A model generated the notes under the pieces. That model saw nothing but the letters and a program-made list of their open reading frames with translations, made no database searches and was not told the origin of the DNA. This document shows, piece after piece, positions 1-8,221 of a stretch of DNA of 64,000 nucleotides (position 1 is the first letter of the stretch; each line of letters opens with the position of its first letter). Location of the stretch: the NCBI GenBank assembly GCA_048498555.1, contig JBEHXT010000005.1, positions 331,557 to 395,556 of the forward strand, written 5' to 3'. Source of the stretch: Danxiaibacter sp048498555 (GTDB taxonomy: Bacteria; Bacteroidota; Bacteroidia; Chitinophagales; Chitinophagaceae). A program made the position numbers and the translations under genes.

Positions 1-1
1 C

Positions 2-808
2 TTCAAAACATCAGTTGAAGGCGGTGACGTGATGATGATTGCTCCGGGGCACATGCTTATTGGCATAAGCGAGCGGACTACAGCCAGCGCTGTCAATGAA
101 ATCATTCATTCTATTTTCAAAACACCCACAGTTGGCATTGAAAAAATTACTGTAATAAAAATTCCGAAACATCGTGCTCAAATGCACATCGATACGGTGT
201 TTACACAGGTGCGAAAAGATACATGGGTACTGTTTGGCAAGTTTTCAGAAATGTTGAACCAGTATAAAAACAGCACCAGGTACTCATATTATCACGATCT
301 TGATGACAGCGAAGCGAAACAAACATTTGAACTCGTTGAAATACGCCGTTACAAAAAAGCAGCCGAAGAAACTTATGACGCAGGCAAAAACTACGAGATC
401 AATATCAGCCACAAAGTAACCGGCCTGGAATCGTTGCTAAGAAATATCAGCATAGAAGACTTTAATATTCCTGAAAGCGACGTTAAGATTATTTACAGCG
501 GCAACAATGTTTTTCCTTATGATGAAAGAGAGCAGTGGACAGATTCATGTAACCTGCTGGCATTAAAAGATGGCGTGGTTGTTGGCTATGACAGAAATAA
601 AGAAACTGAAAAAGGATTTATACAGAACGGTTACAATATTATTACCGCATCAGAATTGTTCGCGCGTTTTGAGAGGAAAGAAGATTCGCCTGAAACAATT
701 ACTAATACATTAATACTTTTGCCTTCCGCAGAGTTATCAAGGGCACGTGGCGGCGCACATTGCATGAGTATGCCGTTATCACGGAGAGATGTGAAAGTGA
801 GGGAGTGA
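2..808 (+). CDS. arcA: Arginine deiminase, C-terminal part (5' end outside window)
   Basis: Hydrolyses L-arginine to citrulline and ammonia in the cytoplasm. The reading frame is open from base 2, so the gene starts left of the window; the substrate-binding EGGD motif is encoded at 17-28. Further family landmarks are HIDTVF with its catalytic His (codon near 185), VVGYDRN, and RGGAHCMSMP near the C-terminus, whose Cys (codon at 761) is the nucleophile. All catalytic residues visible in this part are intact. The gene is followed by a CtlX-like citrulline hydrolase, which suggests a route from arginine through citrulline. The last codons run into a GTGAAAGG-type word repeat. Confidence 0.88.
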   Translation, partial: FKTSVEGGDVMMIAPGHMLIGISERTTASAVNEIIHSIFKTPTVGIEKITVIKIPKHRAQMHIDTVFTQVRKDTWVLFGKFSEMLNQYKNSTRYSYYHDLDDSEAKQTFELVEIRRYKKAAEETYDAGKNYEINISHKVTGLESLLRNISIEDFNIPESDVKIIYSGNNVFPYDEREQWTDSCNLLALKDGVVVGYDRNKETEKGFIQNGYNIITASELFARFERKEDSPETITNTLILLPSAELSRARGGAHCMSMPLSRRDVKVRE

Positions 809-1271
809 GTGGGGTGAAAGGTGAATAGTGAATAGTGAAAGGTGCGAAACGTTTACTATAAGTACAAAGTACGAGTTCGGAAGCATTTATTTATAATCAA
901 CTTTACTTTGTCATGAAGCGTGTTATTTGTAATTGTTGATATGATGAGCTTTGAACGTCACGTCGAGGACTGGAGACATCTCCCAACGTTCAACAGGTTT
1001 GTGTTCGCGGAATCGTTCCTACCGTCGAGGTGACAATTTGCGTGCAGAGGTGAATAGTGAAAGGTGCGGGAACGCTTATAACAAGTACGAGTTAAAAAGT
1101 ACTTCGCTTAGATCACGATTACTTTTACCAGGCAGCAAACGGGCGTTGCCGTTAGTGCTAAAAGAAATTTATCAGGCTGATTCAATTGATGAAATCAGAC
1201 ATCATCAAATCAGACATCAGGCATCAGGCATCGGTTGTCCAAAATCTACATTAAATCTAAATTATATCAGC
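809..1271. repeat. Spacer between arginine deiminase and ctlX, made of repeat blocks
   Basis: No convincing gene. GTGAATAGTGAAAGGTGCG words occur at about 826-845 and again at 1051-1069. Each is followed by related sequence ending in a CAAGTACGAGTT-like stretch (to about 875 and about 1093), so roughly 45-60 bases form a diverged direct repeat. Between the copies, 951-984 holds one copy of a dispersed element also seen at 12743-12776 and 61769-61806. Bases 1196-1230 carry CATCAGGCAT/CATCAAATCAGA words. An open frame running into ctlX from 951 is made of these repeats and is not part of the protein. Confidence 0.7.
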
Positions 1272-2192
1272 ATGTCTACAATTGCATCAACAATACTTAT
1301 GGTTAGGCCAGCCAGTTTTGGTTTTAACGAGGAAACAGCAGCCAACAATGTATTTCAGTCAAACATATCGGCGCCAGCAACTGAAGTCCAACAAAAAGCT
1401 GTTACTGAATTTGATGCTTTTGTAAAGCAGCTTCGCAAAAATAAAATCACCGTTATAGTTGTAGAAGACACTCCCGATCCGGTAAAACCTGACGCGGTGT
1501 TTCCGAACAATTGGTTTAGCACCATGCCTGACGGTAAGGTAGTTATCTATCCCATGTTCGCCTCGAACAGGCGCATTGAAAAAAGGGATGACATGCTCCA
1601 GGACCTTACTCACCAGTATAAAGTACTGGATGTTGAAGATTGGAGTGAATTTGAAGCTGATCATATTTTCCTGGAAGGCACGGGAAGTATGATTATGGAT
1701 CATGATAATAAATTGATCTATGCCTGCCTCTCCGAACGTACCAACAAATCGCTGCTTCAAAAATTTGCCTATGCGCATGGCTACAAGGCCATTACGTTTA
1801 GCGCAACGGATGAAAATAAATTCCCGGTTTACCATACCAACGTTATCATGCACCTGGGTGATGGTTATGCGGTTGTGTGCATGGAAAGTATTAGGGAAGA
1901 AACTGAACGCATTGCTGTTCAGCAATTATTAATTGCCTCGGGCCATGAAATCATACCGATTACTTTCGATCAGGTGAGAGCTTATGCTGGCAATATGCTG
2001 CAGGTACGAAACGAAGAGGGAAAGAAATTTACCATTTTAAGCAAATCAGCTTTTGAAAGCCTTTCACAAGAACAAAAGAAAATACTTGGCATTCATACAA
2101 ACCTGCTTCCGATGGATATTGATACAATAGAAAAGGTTGGCGGAGGAAGCGTACGTTGTATGATGGCGGAGATATTTTTGGAAGGAAAGTAA
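1272..2192 (+). CDS. ctlX: CtlX-type citrulline hydrolase / FN0238-type amidinotransferase
   Basis: A 306-residue member of the pentein (guanidine-modifying) superfamily, the same fold as arginine deiminase. CtlX-type members hydrolyse citrulline to ornithine, ammonia and CO2. Visible landmarks are ILMVRPASFGFN at the N-terminus, the substrate-binding PDAVFPNNWF segment, the VYHTNVIMHLG segment with the catalytic His, and GGGSVRCMMAEIF with the nucleophilic Cys296. The frame is open from 951, but the ATG at 1272 is chosen because homology starts there and the upstream part is intergenic repeat. Placement after arginine deiminase supports a two-step arginine breakdown. A dimethylargininase activity cannot be excluded. 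Confidence 0.85.
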   Translation: MSTIASTILMVRPASFGFNEETAANNVFQSNISAPATEVQQKAVTEFDAFVKQLRKNKITVIVVEDTPDPVKPDAVFPNNWFSTMPDGKVVIYPMFASNRRIEKRDDMLQDLTHQYKVLDVEDWSEFEADHIFLEGTGSMIMDHDNKLIYACLSERTNKSLLQKFAYAHGYKAITFSATDENKFPVYHTNVIMHLGDGYAVVCMESIREETERIAVQQLLIASGHEIIPITFDQVRAYAGNMLQVRNEEGKKFTILSKSAFESLSQEQKKILGIHTNLLPMDIDTIEKVGGGSVRCMMAEIFLEGK

Positions 2193-2297
2193 AAGGCCCG
2201 TTAAAACACTCAGCACGCTCAGAGGTTTAAGAGCTGCAAAAAAGATTGTTGTATCTTCAAAGACGGCTATTTTCTTGTAGCTGCACTCTTTAATACA

Positions 2298-2939
2298 ATG
2301 GACATGAGGATACAATTCTTTAGAAAAGCTTTTATTCCGGCACTTGTTACCAGCGCTTTGGCAATTGGTTGTTCCAGCAATAATTCAGGGAAAGAAAAAG
2401 ATCACATTGAAGATTCGGTAGAAACAGCAGCCGGAATCATTAAAGATGACAGCCTGCTTATTCATGAGCAACCAACCTCCGATTGGATCATTCAGTCGCT
2501 GCAAAAAAATAAACTTACTCCAGAAGATTTGCAACTAAAAGAGTTTTGGGCCGTAGACAGTTTTACTAAAAAACAATTTACACCTGAAAAAGACTTCTAT
2601 AGCAAGTATGCACCATTGTTAAAATGGTCTGCAGACAGCAACTATGTCCTGGATGAAGGAAGCTATGGCGCCATTGTTTCCCGCGACAAAAATGGTAATG
2701 CAATATTAGAAGGAGGCGATGCTGATACTGAAATAAGCCTTCTGTTCCCAAAAGAAAATAGTAAAACACAACTCATCTATTCTGGTCCTTCATTCCACTT
2801 TATTAATGCCAAGTGGCTGGACAGCACTCAATTAGCTATGTTAACTTCCTTTGATGAAAAAGGTGGCGATCAACGCGATACAACGCTTTGGATAGTAGAT
2901 GTAAAGAGCAAATTCTTTAGAAAATACAACTGGAAATAA
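2298..2939 (+). CDS. Hypothetical lipoprotein
   Basis: A 213-residue protein with an N-terminal hydrophobic segment ending in a lipobox-like LAIGC (Cys about residue 25), followed by a polar Ser/Asn/Lys/Glu stretch, as expected for a lipoprotein. The rest contains several Trp and aromatic residues (SDWIIQSL, LLKWSADSNY, TTLWIVDV) and no catalytic motif I recognise. A second ATG at 2304 would also leave the signal intact. It lies 50 bases upstream of pheS in the same orientation, but pheS has its own promoter-like box, so co-transcription is uncertain. Function unknown. Confidence 0.75.
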   Translation: MDMRIQFFRKAFIPALVTSALAIGCSSNNSGKEKDHIEDSVETAAGIIKDDSLLIHEQPTSDWIIQSLQKNKLTPEDLQLKEFWAVDSFTKKQFTPEKDFYSKYAPLLKWSADSNYVLDEGSYGAIVSRDKNGNAILEGGDADTEISLLFPKENSKTQLIYSGPSFHFINAKWLDSTQLAMLTSFDEKGGDQRDTTLWIVDVKSKFFRKYNWK

Positions 2940-2977
2940 GGCTTCGAACCGCCTGTACGCGATACTTTAACTTTACT

Positions 2978-2985
2978 TATCTTCG
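2978..2985 (+). promoter_or_regulatory. -7 promoter box of pheS
   Basis: TATCTTCG is one base off the Bacteroidota -7 consensus TAnnTTTG and lies 4 bases before the pheS ATG at 2990, giving a very short leader. The -33 element is not clear. Confidence 0.45.
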
Positions 2986-2989
2986 CCGC

Positions 2990-4018
2990 ATGGAAGAATT
3001 GGTTCAACAAATAGAACAACTTAAGCAAGAAATTAACGAATATCAATCTGTTTCAGCCGAATTAACAGAGGCATTCCGAATTAAATATCTTGGTACTAAG
3101 GGCATTGTGAAGAACATCATGGGTGAAATGAAGAATGTGCCTAACGACCGCAAAAAAGAATTTGGCCAAATACTGAATGAGTTTAAAGTTTTTGCAGAAA
3201 GCAAATACGAAACGCTGAAAGAGACCACCAATGGTTCTGCAAATACAAGTGCAACCATAGACTGGAGCCTGCCGGGCGATCCAGCTGCTGTTGGTTCACG
3301 TCATCCGTTAAGCCTTGTACGCAACCAGATTGTTTCTATCTTTAAACGTTTAGGCTTCTCAGTTGCCGAAGGCCCTGAAATTGAAGATGACTGGCACAAC
3401 TTCGGCGCAATGAACCTTCCCGAAGACCATCCTGCCAGGGACATGCAGGACACTTTCTATATTCATAAAGATCCTTCCTGGTTGTTACGTACACACACAA
3501 GCAGTGTTCAGGCGCGTGTGATGGAAAAACAAAAACCACCGATCAGGGTTATTTGCCCTGGCCGTGTTTACCGCAACGAAACTGTGAGTGCAAGAGCACA
3601 TTGCTTTTTTCACCAGGTTGAAGGCTTATATATTGATGAGCACGTAAGCTTTGCTGATCTTAAACAGACGCTGTATTTCTTTGTGCAGGAAATGTTTGGT
3701 AAAGAGGTGAAAGTGCGTTTCAGGCCCTCTTACTTCCCTTTTACTGAGCCAAGCGCAGAAATGGATATCAGTTGCCTTATCTGCGGCGGCGAGGGTTGTA
3801 ATGTTTGCAAACATACCGGCTGGGTAGAGATCCTGGGAAGCGGGATGGTGCATCCAAAAGTGCTGGAAAATTTTGGCATCGATCCAAACAAATATACCGG
3901 CTTCGCTTTTGGTATGGGTGTTGAACGCATCGCACAGTTAAAATACCAGGTAAACGATCTGCGCCTGTATTCTCAAAACGATGTCCGCTTTTTAAAACAA
4001 TTTACCGGAGCAGTATAG
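2990..4018 (+). CDS. pheS: Phenylalanyl-tRNA synthetase alpha subunit
   Basis: Catalytic alpha chain of the alpha2-beta2 enzyme that charges tRNA-Phe in the cytoplasm. At 342 residues it has the usual length: an N-terminal coiled-coil arm (about 1-85), then the class II core. Motif 2 is GRVYRNETVSARAHCFFHQVEG and motif 3 is GFAFGMGVERIAQLKY. A CLICGGEGCNVCKHTGW segment with four Cys looks like a metal-binding insert, as in many PheS proteins of this phylum. The pheT partner is not adjacent, so the two subunit genes are separated here. A strong terminator follows at 4079-4114. Confidence 0.97.
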   Translation: MEELVQQIEQLKQEINEYQSVSAELTEAFRIKYLGTKGIVKNIMGEMKNVPNDRKKEFGQILNEFKVFAESKYETLKETTNGSANTSATIDWSLPGDPAAVGSRHPLSLVRNQIVSIFKRLGFSVAEGPEIEDDWHNFGAMNLPEDHPARDMQDTFYIHKDPSWLLRTHTSSVQARVMEKQKPPIRVICPGRVYRNETVSARAHCFFHQVEGLYIDEHVSFADLKQTLYFFVQEMFGKEVKVRFRPSYFPFTEPSAEMDISCLICGGEGCNVCKHTGWVEILGSGMVHPKVLENFGIDPNKYTGFAFGMGVERIAQLKYQVNDLRLYSQNDVRFLKQFTGAV

Positions 4019-4236
4019 TTTTAAGCTTAAAGCCCAAAGCGTAAAGCCTGGAACTTTATACACTACATATTTAGAAAGAGCCTGAACATTGAAATGTGTT
4101 CAGGCTTTTTTGTTTTCACATCAAGTGCAAAATTTCAGCTTTGCACAACTTACACCATTGATCCAAATCAACCAACAAGGCATATGAAACTGCACCTCAG
4201 CCTTTAAGCTTTATGCATTGGGCTTTAAGCTTTTTT
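4019..4236. repeat. Inverted CTTAAAGC-word arms bracketing the pheS/peptidase spacer
   Basis: The left arm (about 4019-4054) begins directly after the pheS stop codon and iterates CTTAAAGCCCAAAGCGTAAAGC-like words. The right arm (about 4198-4236) carries the reverse complement. About 24 of 27 bases match when 4023-4049 is compared with the reversed right arm. The arms enclose a pheS terminator and stop just before the next gene's promoter box. The same word family recurs at 60294-60452. Confidence 0.75.
4079..4114 (+). terminator. Intrinsic terminator of pheS
   Basis: Perfect 10-bp stem AGCCTGAACA / TGTTCAGGCT (4079-4088 and 4097-4106) followed by a run of seven T. Confidence 0.9.
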
Positions 4237-4251
4237 CAACACTTTCACCAG

Positions 4252-4259
4252 TACCTTCG
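4252..4259 (+). promoter_or_regulatory. -7 promoter box of the C1 peptidase gene
   Basis: TACCTTCG, one base off TAnnTTTG, 26 bases before the ATG at 4286 and just after the right arm of the flanking repeat. Confidence 0.45.
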
Positions 4260-4285
4260 CGCCTTAATCTAGAAATGACCTTAAT

Positions 4286-5473
4286 ATGTTACAAAAAAGA
4301 CTATTGCTTGTGGCTGCATTTGTATCAGCCGGTGCATTTGCGATGGCACAGGACAATCTTGTAAACTCTCTGAGCGGCAACAAGAGTGAGGATTCAAAAG
4401 CTAAATTTACTTTTACGCCAGTTATTAACGTTGAAAGAACTTCGATCAAAAACCAGGGAAGCAGCGGAACCTGCTGGAGCTATTCAGGTAATTCATTCCT
4501 TGAATCAGAAATGATCCGTACAGGCAAACAACCGGTTGACCTTAGCGAGATCTACACCGCCCGTTGCGTATACATCGAAAAAGCAAAGAACTATGTGCGC
4601 ATGCATGGAGCAGTGAGCTGGGGTGATGGTGGCGAGCTGCACGATGTGATTAATATGTACGAGCGTTATGGTGCATTGCCGCAATCTGCATACACCGGAT
4701 TAAACTACGGCACTACAAAGAATAAGTTTGGTGAAATGCAGGACGCCTTAAAAGGTATGCTGGATGGCATTATTAAAAACGGTAACGGAAAACTTACCCC
4801 TAACTGGCTCCCTGCGTTTACTGCGGCATTAGATGCATACCTGGGCAAGGTGCCGGAACAATTTGAATACAAAGGCAAGACTTATACTCCGCAGACATTC
4901 GCGAAAGAAGTGGTTGGATTAAAAGCTTCCGATTACGTGGAAATGACTTCCCTGGAAGATGCGCCTTTCTATAAAAAAGTGTTTCTGCCTATTCCTGATA
5001 ACTGGGCGTTCGAATATGCTTATAACATTCAGATGAATGACATTACCGGCGTAATTGACAATGCATTAAAAAATGGTTATTCAGTTGGCTGGGCTTCAGA
5101 TGTGAGCGAGAAATATTTTAGCTGGAAGAACGGTGTTGCTTATGTTCCTGAGAAAGATGTTGAAGACATGACCGAAGATGAAAAGAAAGACATGTTCAAC
5201 GGCCCCAAACCAGAAAGAGTAATTACGCCTGAGATACGCCAAACAGCTTTCGATAACTACACAACTACCGACGATCACGGTATGCAGATAGTAGGTACTG
5301 CAAAAGATCAGAACGGCAAGGAATATTATATCGTGAAAAACTCCTGGGGCGAAACAAACGATTACAAAGGTTACCTGTATGTAAGCAAGAATTTTGTGTT
5401 GTATAAAACAACTGGTATTATGGTTCACAAAAACGCCATTCCAAAAGATTTGAAAGGAAAGATGGGAGTTTAG
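4286..5473 (+). CDS. Exported C1 family cysteine peptidase (bleomycin hydrolase/PepC type)
   Basis: A 395-residue papain-fold peptidase of the C1B (aminopeptidase C/bleomycin hydrolase) group. The cytoplasmic relatives are hexameric aminopeptidases. This one has an N-terminal signal peptide (about 1-21, ending AMAQ), so it probably acts in the periplasm or outside. The catalytic triad is visible: QGSSGTCWSYSG gives Cys63, DDHGMQIVG gives His331 and VKNSWG gives Asn352. The gene has its own promoter-like box and is convergent with the GNAT gene. The stop codon is immediately followed by a GTGCGAAT-word repeat. Confidence 0.9.
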   Translation: MLQKRLLLVAAFVSAGAFAMAQDNLVNSLSGNKSEDSKAKFTFTPVINVERTSIKNQGSSGTCWSYSGNSFLESEMIRTGKQPVDLSEIYTARCVYIEKAKNYVRMHGAVSWGDGGELHDVINMYERYGALPQSAYTGLNYGTTKNKFGEMQDALKGMLDGIIKNGNGKLTPNWLPAFTAALDAYLGKVPEQFEYKGKTYTPQTFAKEVVGLKASDYVEMTSLEDAPFYKKVFLPIPDNWAFEYAYNIQMNDITGVIDNALKNGYSVGWASDVSEKYFSWKNGVAYVPEKDVEDMTEDEKKDMFNGPKPERVITPEIRQTAFDNYTTTDDHGMQIVGTAKDQNGKEYYIVKNSWGETNDYKGYLYVSKNFVLYKTTGIMVHKNAIPKDLKGKMGV

Positions 5474-5728
5474 TGAATGTGCGAATGCGTGAATGGATGA
5501 ATGTGCGAATGGGTGAATGTGTGAATATGCAAATGTGCGAATGCTCAAAGCGAAAAAAATAATACAGGAATGATTGATAGTCAATTACATTTTCCCGCCT
5601 GAGCTTTTAATGAACTCAACAAAAAAGGTTTACGTTAACAACGTAAACCTTTTTTGTTATCGACATACTCGCAAATTCGCACATCCGCATATTCACCCAT
5701 TCGCCCATTTACACATTTACATATTGAT
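5474..5728. repeat. Inverted GTGCGAAT-word arms between convergent genes
   Basis: The left arm (5474-5548) starts at the stop codon of the peptidase and iterates words such as GTGAATGTGCGAATG. The right arm (about 5663-5728) is its reverse complement in word content and overlaps the end of the convergent GNAT gene. A perfect terminator hairpin sits between the arms. The words are imperfect and have no fixed period, unlike a CRISPR array. Confidence 0.8.
5621..5655. terminator. Bidirectional intrinsic terminator
   Basis: A perfect 16-bp inverted repeat (5621-5636 and 5640-5655) with six A at the left end and six T at the right end, so it can terminate both convergent genes. Confidence 0.92.
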
Positions 5729-6167
5729 TTGGGTTATGCAGCTGCATAAAGCGCTGCGTTTGCGCATCAGTAAACCTCGTCCAGCCAAATTGTTCGTACA
5801 GGCCGTGAGCATCGAGTGTACCAAGCAGCCAACGCCTCAGTCCTTGCATGTCAGGATGATTCATCATTGTCGCCACCAACCATTTTGATAATCCCTTGCC
5901 GCGATGCTCAGGCAAAATGAAAACGTCGGCGAGGTATGCAAAAGTTGCTTTATCGGTTATCAACCTGGCGAAACCAACCTGCGCGTCATTATAATAAAGT
6001 CCGAAGCAAAAGGAGTTAGCAATGGATTTCTGAACAACCTCGATGGGAATGTTTTTTGCCCAATAGGATTCAACAGAGAGGTATTGATGAATAACTTCTA
6101 TCTGTAATTTACTGACATCAGTGCTTATCTGATAAGCCGGGTTTACTTCGTTAACATAAGTATCCAT
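5709..6167 (-). CDS. GNAT family N-acetyltransferase
   Basis: A 152-residue GCN5-related acetyltransferase that should transfer an acetyl group from acetyl-CoA to an amine; the substrate is unknown. The acetyl-CoA loop is visible as LPEHRGKGLSKWLV (about residues 92-105), preceded by the beta strand TFAYLADVFI. The C-terminal part (LLGTLDAHGLYEQFGWTRF) is typical of a GNAT subgroup common in many bacteria. It lies 16 bases downstream of the RluE-like gene on the same strand, so the two may be co-transcribed. Its last codons coincide with the flanking word repeat. Confidence 0.88.
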   Translation of the reverse strand: MDTYVNEVNPAYQISTDVSKLQIEVIHQYLSVESYWAKNIPIEVVQKSIANSFCFGLYYNDAQVGFARLITDKATFAYLADVFILPEHRGKGLSKWLVATMMNHPDMQGLRRWLLGTLDAHGLYEQFGWTRFTDAQTQRFMQLHNPNQYVNV

Positions 6168-6183
6168 GTTTACATTGCGTTGT

Positions 6184-6771
6184 TTATTCTCCGAATAATT
6201 TTTTGTAGATCGTCTTTTTGGAAAGCATCACCAACTTGCCCGGTTTTAAATCGCCGAGCTCAAGTTGTTCTATCCTGTAACGTAAGAGTCGCAGTGTAGG
6301 GAAACCAACTTTTGCCGTCATCTTTCGCACTTGCCTGTTCTTGCCTTCCGTAAGAATAAGTTTAATCCACGGCGCAGGAATATGAGCCCTGAAACGTATT
6401 GGCGGATTCCTTTCTTCCACCTGCGGGCCTTCTTCAAACTGAATAGCTTTACAAGGCCTGGTAGTGTACATCTTTCCGTCTACATTAATTTCAACACCCT
6501 TACTGAGTTGCGCTAAAGCATCCTGCGTAATGGCTCCGTCAACCTGCGCCCAGTATTCTCTTTCATGTTCGAATTCAGGTTGCAAAAGCCGGTGGTTCAA
6601 TTGCCTGTCATTAGTAAGAATCAATAATCCTTCACTATCATAATCTAATCTTCCAACAGGATAAACATCAGTAGGTACGTCAAAGTAATCTTTAAGTGTT
6701 TGCTTGTCTTCTTTAGTTGAAAACTGTGAAAGTACCTGGTAAGGTTTGTGAATAATAAAGTAGTGATTCAT
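6184..6771 (-). CDS. rluE: RluE-type rRNA pseudouridine synthase
   Basis: A 195-residue RsuA-family pseudouridine synthase without the N-terminal S4 domain, matching the RluE group that modifies 23S rRNA. The signature GRLDYDSEGLLILTND holds the catalytic Asp, and the C-terminal PTLRLLRYRIEQLELGDLKPG is typical of the family. Homology starts at residue 1 (MNHYFIIHKPYQVLSQF), so the ATG at 6771 is well supported. An intrinsic terminator on the same strand ends only three bases before this ATG, which is odd (see the terminator entry). Confidence 0.92.
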   Translation of the reverse strand: MNHYFIIHKPYQVLSQFSTKEDKQTLKDYFDVPTDVYPVGRLDYDSEGLLILTNDRQLNHRLLQPEFEHEREYWAQVDGAITQDALAQLSKGVEINVDGKMYTTRPCKAIQFEEGPQVEERNPPIRFRAHIPAPWIKLILTEGKNRQVRKMTAKVGFPTLRLLRYRIEQLELGDLKPGKLVMLSKKTIYKKLFGE

Positions 6772-6774
6772 AGC

Positions 6775-6799
6775 AAAAAAAAATCCCGCTGAAGCGGGA
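6775..6799 (-). terminator. Intrinsic terminator just upstream of the rluE start codon
   Basis: On the minus strand a TCCCGC-TTCA-GCGGGA hairpin is followed by nine T, then GCT and the rluE ATG. On the plus strand the downstream side lacks a T run, so the minus orientation is meant. No gene lies upstream on that strand in this spacer. It may attenuate rluE transcription or end a short RNA. Confidence 0.75.
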
Positions 6800-7194
6800 C
6801 TTTGTTATATGGATGGGTTAGTAAGTACCGGGAAGTTAAATTCCCATCACAATATTAAAAAGAGTTTTTACCAATACAAAAAAAAATAGCAACTATTTTA
6901 TTCACATTTTTTTTTACTGATGTGAATTGTAGTATACTCCACGCGTGTGGATCAAACAATTTGCAATACGGGTTGTTACACATCATCATTTATGTGCATT
7001 ATTTGCATCTTCTCAAACATTGATGAATAAAGGGTTTCAGAAGATCAAAAGTGTAAGCATGTGAAGTTGATGTGTGATGAAGAAACAACCTTAAACGCTT
7101 TTAAGGATGTGTGCATTTAAGCTTTGCGCCCAATATTAAATTTTACAAATCAGCCTTCGCAAATGTTACCTTTGAGGCCGAAAAATAAAATTTT
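6800..7194. other. Spacer between rluE and lpxD
   Basis: AT-rich, no protein-coding frame of note. It holds a GGGAA/TTCCC inverted repeat (6830-6845) and two long A/T runs (about 6879-6887 and 6907-6915). The lpxD promoter box is at its right end. A short minus-strand RNA ending at the terminator at 6775-6799 is possible, but I see no specific family. Confidence 0.4.
7167..7174 (+). promoter_or_regulatory. -7 promoter box of lpxD
   Basis: TACCTTTG matches the Bacteroidota consensus TAnnTTTG exactly, 20 bases before the ATG at 7195. Confidence 0.6.
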
Positions 7195-8142
7195 ATGCTT
7201 TTTCCATCACCGGTAAGTTTAGAAGAGATTGCTTCATTGATTAAAGCAGAAGTTATAGGAGACGGCGCGGCACTTGCAAAAGGCATCAATGAAATTCATA
7301 AGGTTGAGATTGGTGATCTTTGCTTTGTAGATCATCCAAAATATTACGATACCTGCCTTAACAGCAATGCCACTCACATTATCATCAATACAAAGGATGT
7401 AAGCATTCCTGAAGGCAAGAATTTATTGTTCACTGCTGATCCTTTTGAAGCATACCTGACTATTGTTAATCACTTCCGCCCTTTTACAAAAGCAACTTCC
7501 GCCATTAATACAAATGCAGTGATCGGAGAGAACACGATCATCATGCCAAACGTATTCATCGGTAAAGATGTTACGATTGGTGACAACTGTGTCATTCATC
7601 CGAACGTGAGTATTATGGACTACTCGGTGATTGGCAACAACGTAGTTATACAAGCGGGTACGGTAATTGGCAGCGACGCATTTTATTATAACACAAAGAA
7701 GAACAGGGACGTATGGTATAAACGAATGCAAAGCTGCGGAAATGTAGTCATTGAAGACGATGTGGAAATTGGTGCAGGCTGCACAATAGACAGAGGAGTT
7801 ACAGCCTCAACATTTATTGGCAGAGGAACCAAGATGGATAATATGGTGCATATAGGGCACGATACTTATGTTGGTAAGAACTGCCTTTTTGCAGCGCAGG
7901 TTGGCATAGCAGGCGCTACCGTTATTGAAGACGGCGTGACGTTATGGGGACAGGTTGGCGTAAGCAAAACACTTACCATCGGAGCAAACGCTGTAGTGCT
8001 GGCGCAAAGTGGTGTTCCGTCATCATTGGCTGGCAACAAAACTTACTTTGGCTACCCGGCGGAAGATGCTTCGCAAAAAAGAAGAGAACTTGTCTGGATA
8101 AAACGTATTCCTGAAATGTGGGAGAAGCTGAAAAAAATGTAA
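7195..8142 (+). CDS. lpxD: UDP-3-O-acylglucosamine N-acyltransferase-like protein (LpxD family)
   Basis: A 315-residue member of the LpxD family, which adds the second hydroxyacyl chain in lipid A synthesis. It has the N-terminal LpxD uridine-binding domain (about 1-100) and a left-handed beta helix of hexapeptide repeats (about 105-265, for example VFIGKDVTIGDN). It ends with a basic/aromatic C-terminal helix. MVHIGHDTYVG contains His222 at the place of the catalytic His. Members of this phylum often carry two LpxD-like proteins, so this may be the canonical enzyme or its paralogue. lpxH lies 6 kb away. Confidence 0.88.
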   Translation: MLFPSPVSLEEIASLIKAEVIGDGAALAKGINEIHKVEIGDLCFVDHPKYYDTCLNSNATHIIINTKDVSIPEGKNLLFTADPFEAYLTIVNHFRPFTKATSAINTNAVIGENTIIMPNVFIGKDVTIGDNCVIHPNVSIMDYSVIGNNVVIQAGTVIGSDAFYYNTKKNRDVWYKRMQSCGNVVIEDDVEIGAGCTIDRGVTASTFIGRGTKMDNMVHIGHDTYVGKNCLFAAQVGIAGATVIEDGVTLWGQVGVSKTLTIGANAVVLAQSGVPSSLAGNKTYFGYPAEDASQKRRELVWIKRIPEMWEKLKKM

Positions 8143-8147
8143 AAAGA

Positions 8148-8179
8148 AACAGGCTATCACAAATGATAGCCTGTTTTCG
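8148..8179 (+). terminator. Intrinsic terminator of lpxD
   Basis: 12-bp perfect stem AACAGGCTATCA / TGATAGCCTGTT (8148-8159 and 8164-8175) with loop CAAA and a following T stretch. Confidence 0.88.
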
Positions 8180-8221
8180 TTGCAATATGCTTTAACTTAT
8201 TGAAGATGCTATTAAGATGCC

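Noticed and set aside
951..1271. N-terminal extension of the ctlX frame
   Set aside because: It consists of dispersed and word repeats, and family homology begins at the ATG at 1272.
5474..5548. Iterated GTGCGAAT words that look like a small CRISPR array
   Set aside because: The words are short and imperfect, with no fixed repeat length and no unique spacers, and the same words occur inverted at the other end of the junction. No cas genes are present.
6800..7194. A tRNA or known small RNA in the rluE/lpxD spacer
   Set aside because: No cloverleaf, T-loop sequence or family signature was found; only a hairpin terminator and a short inverted repeat.
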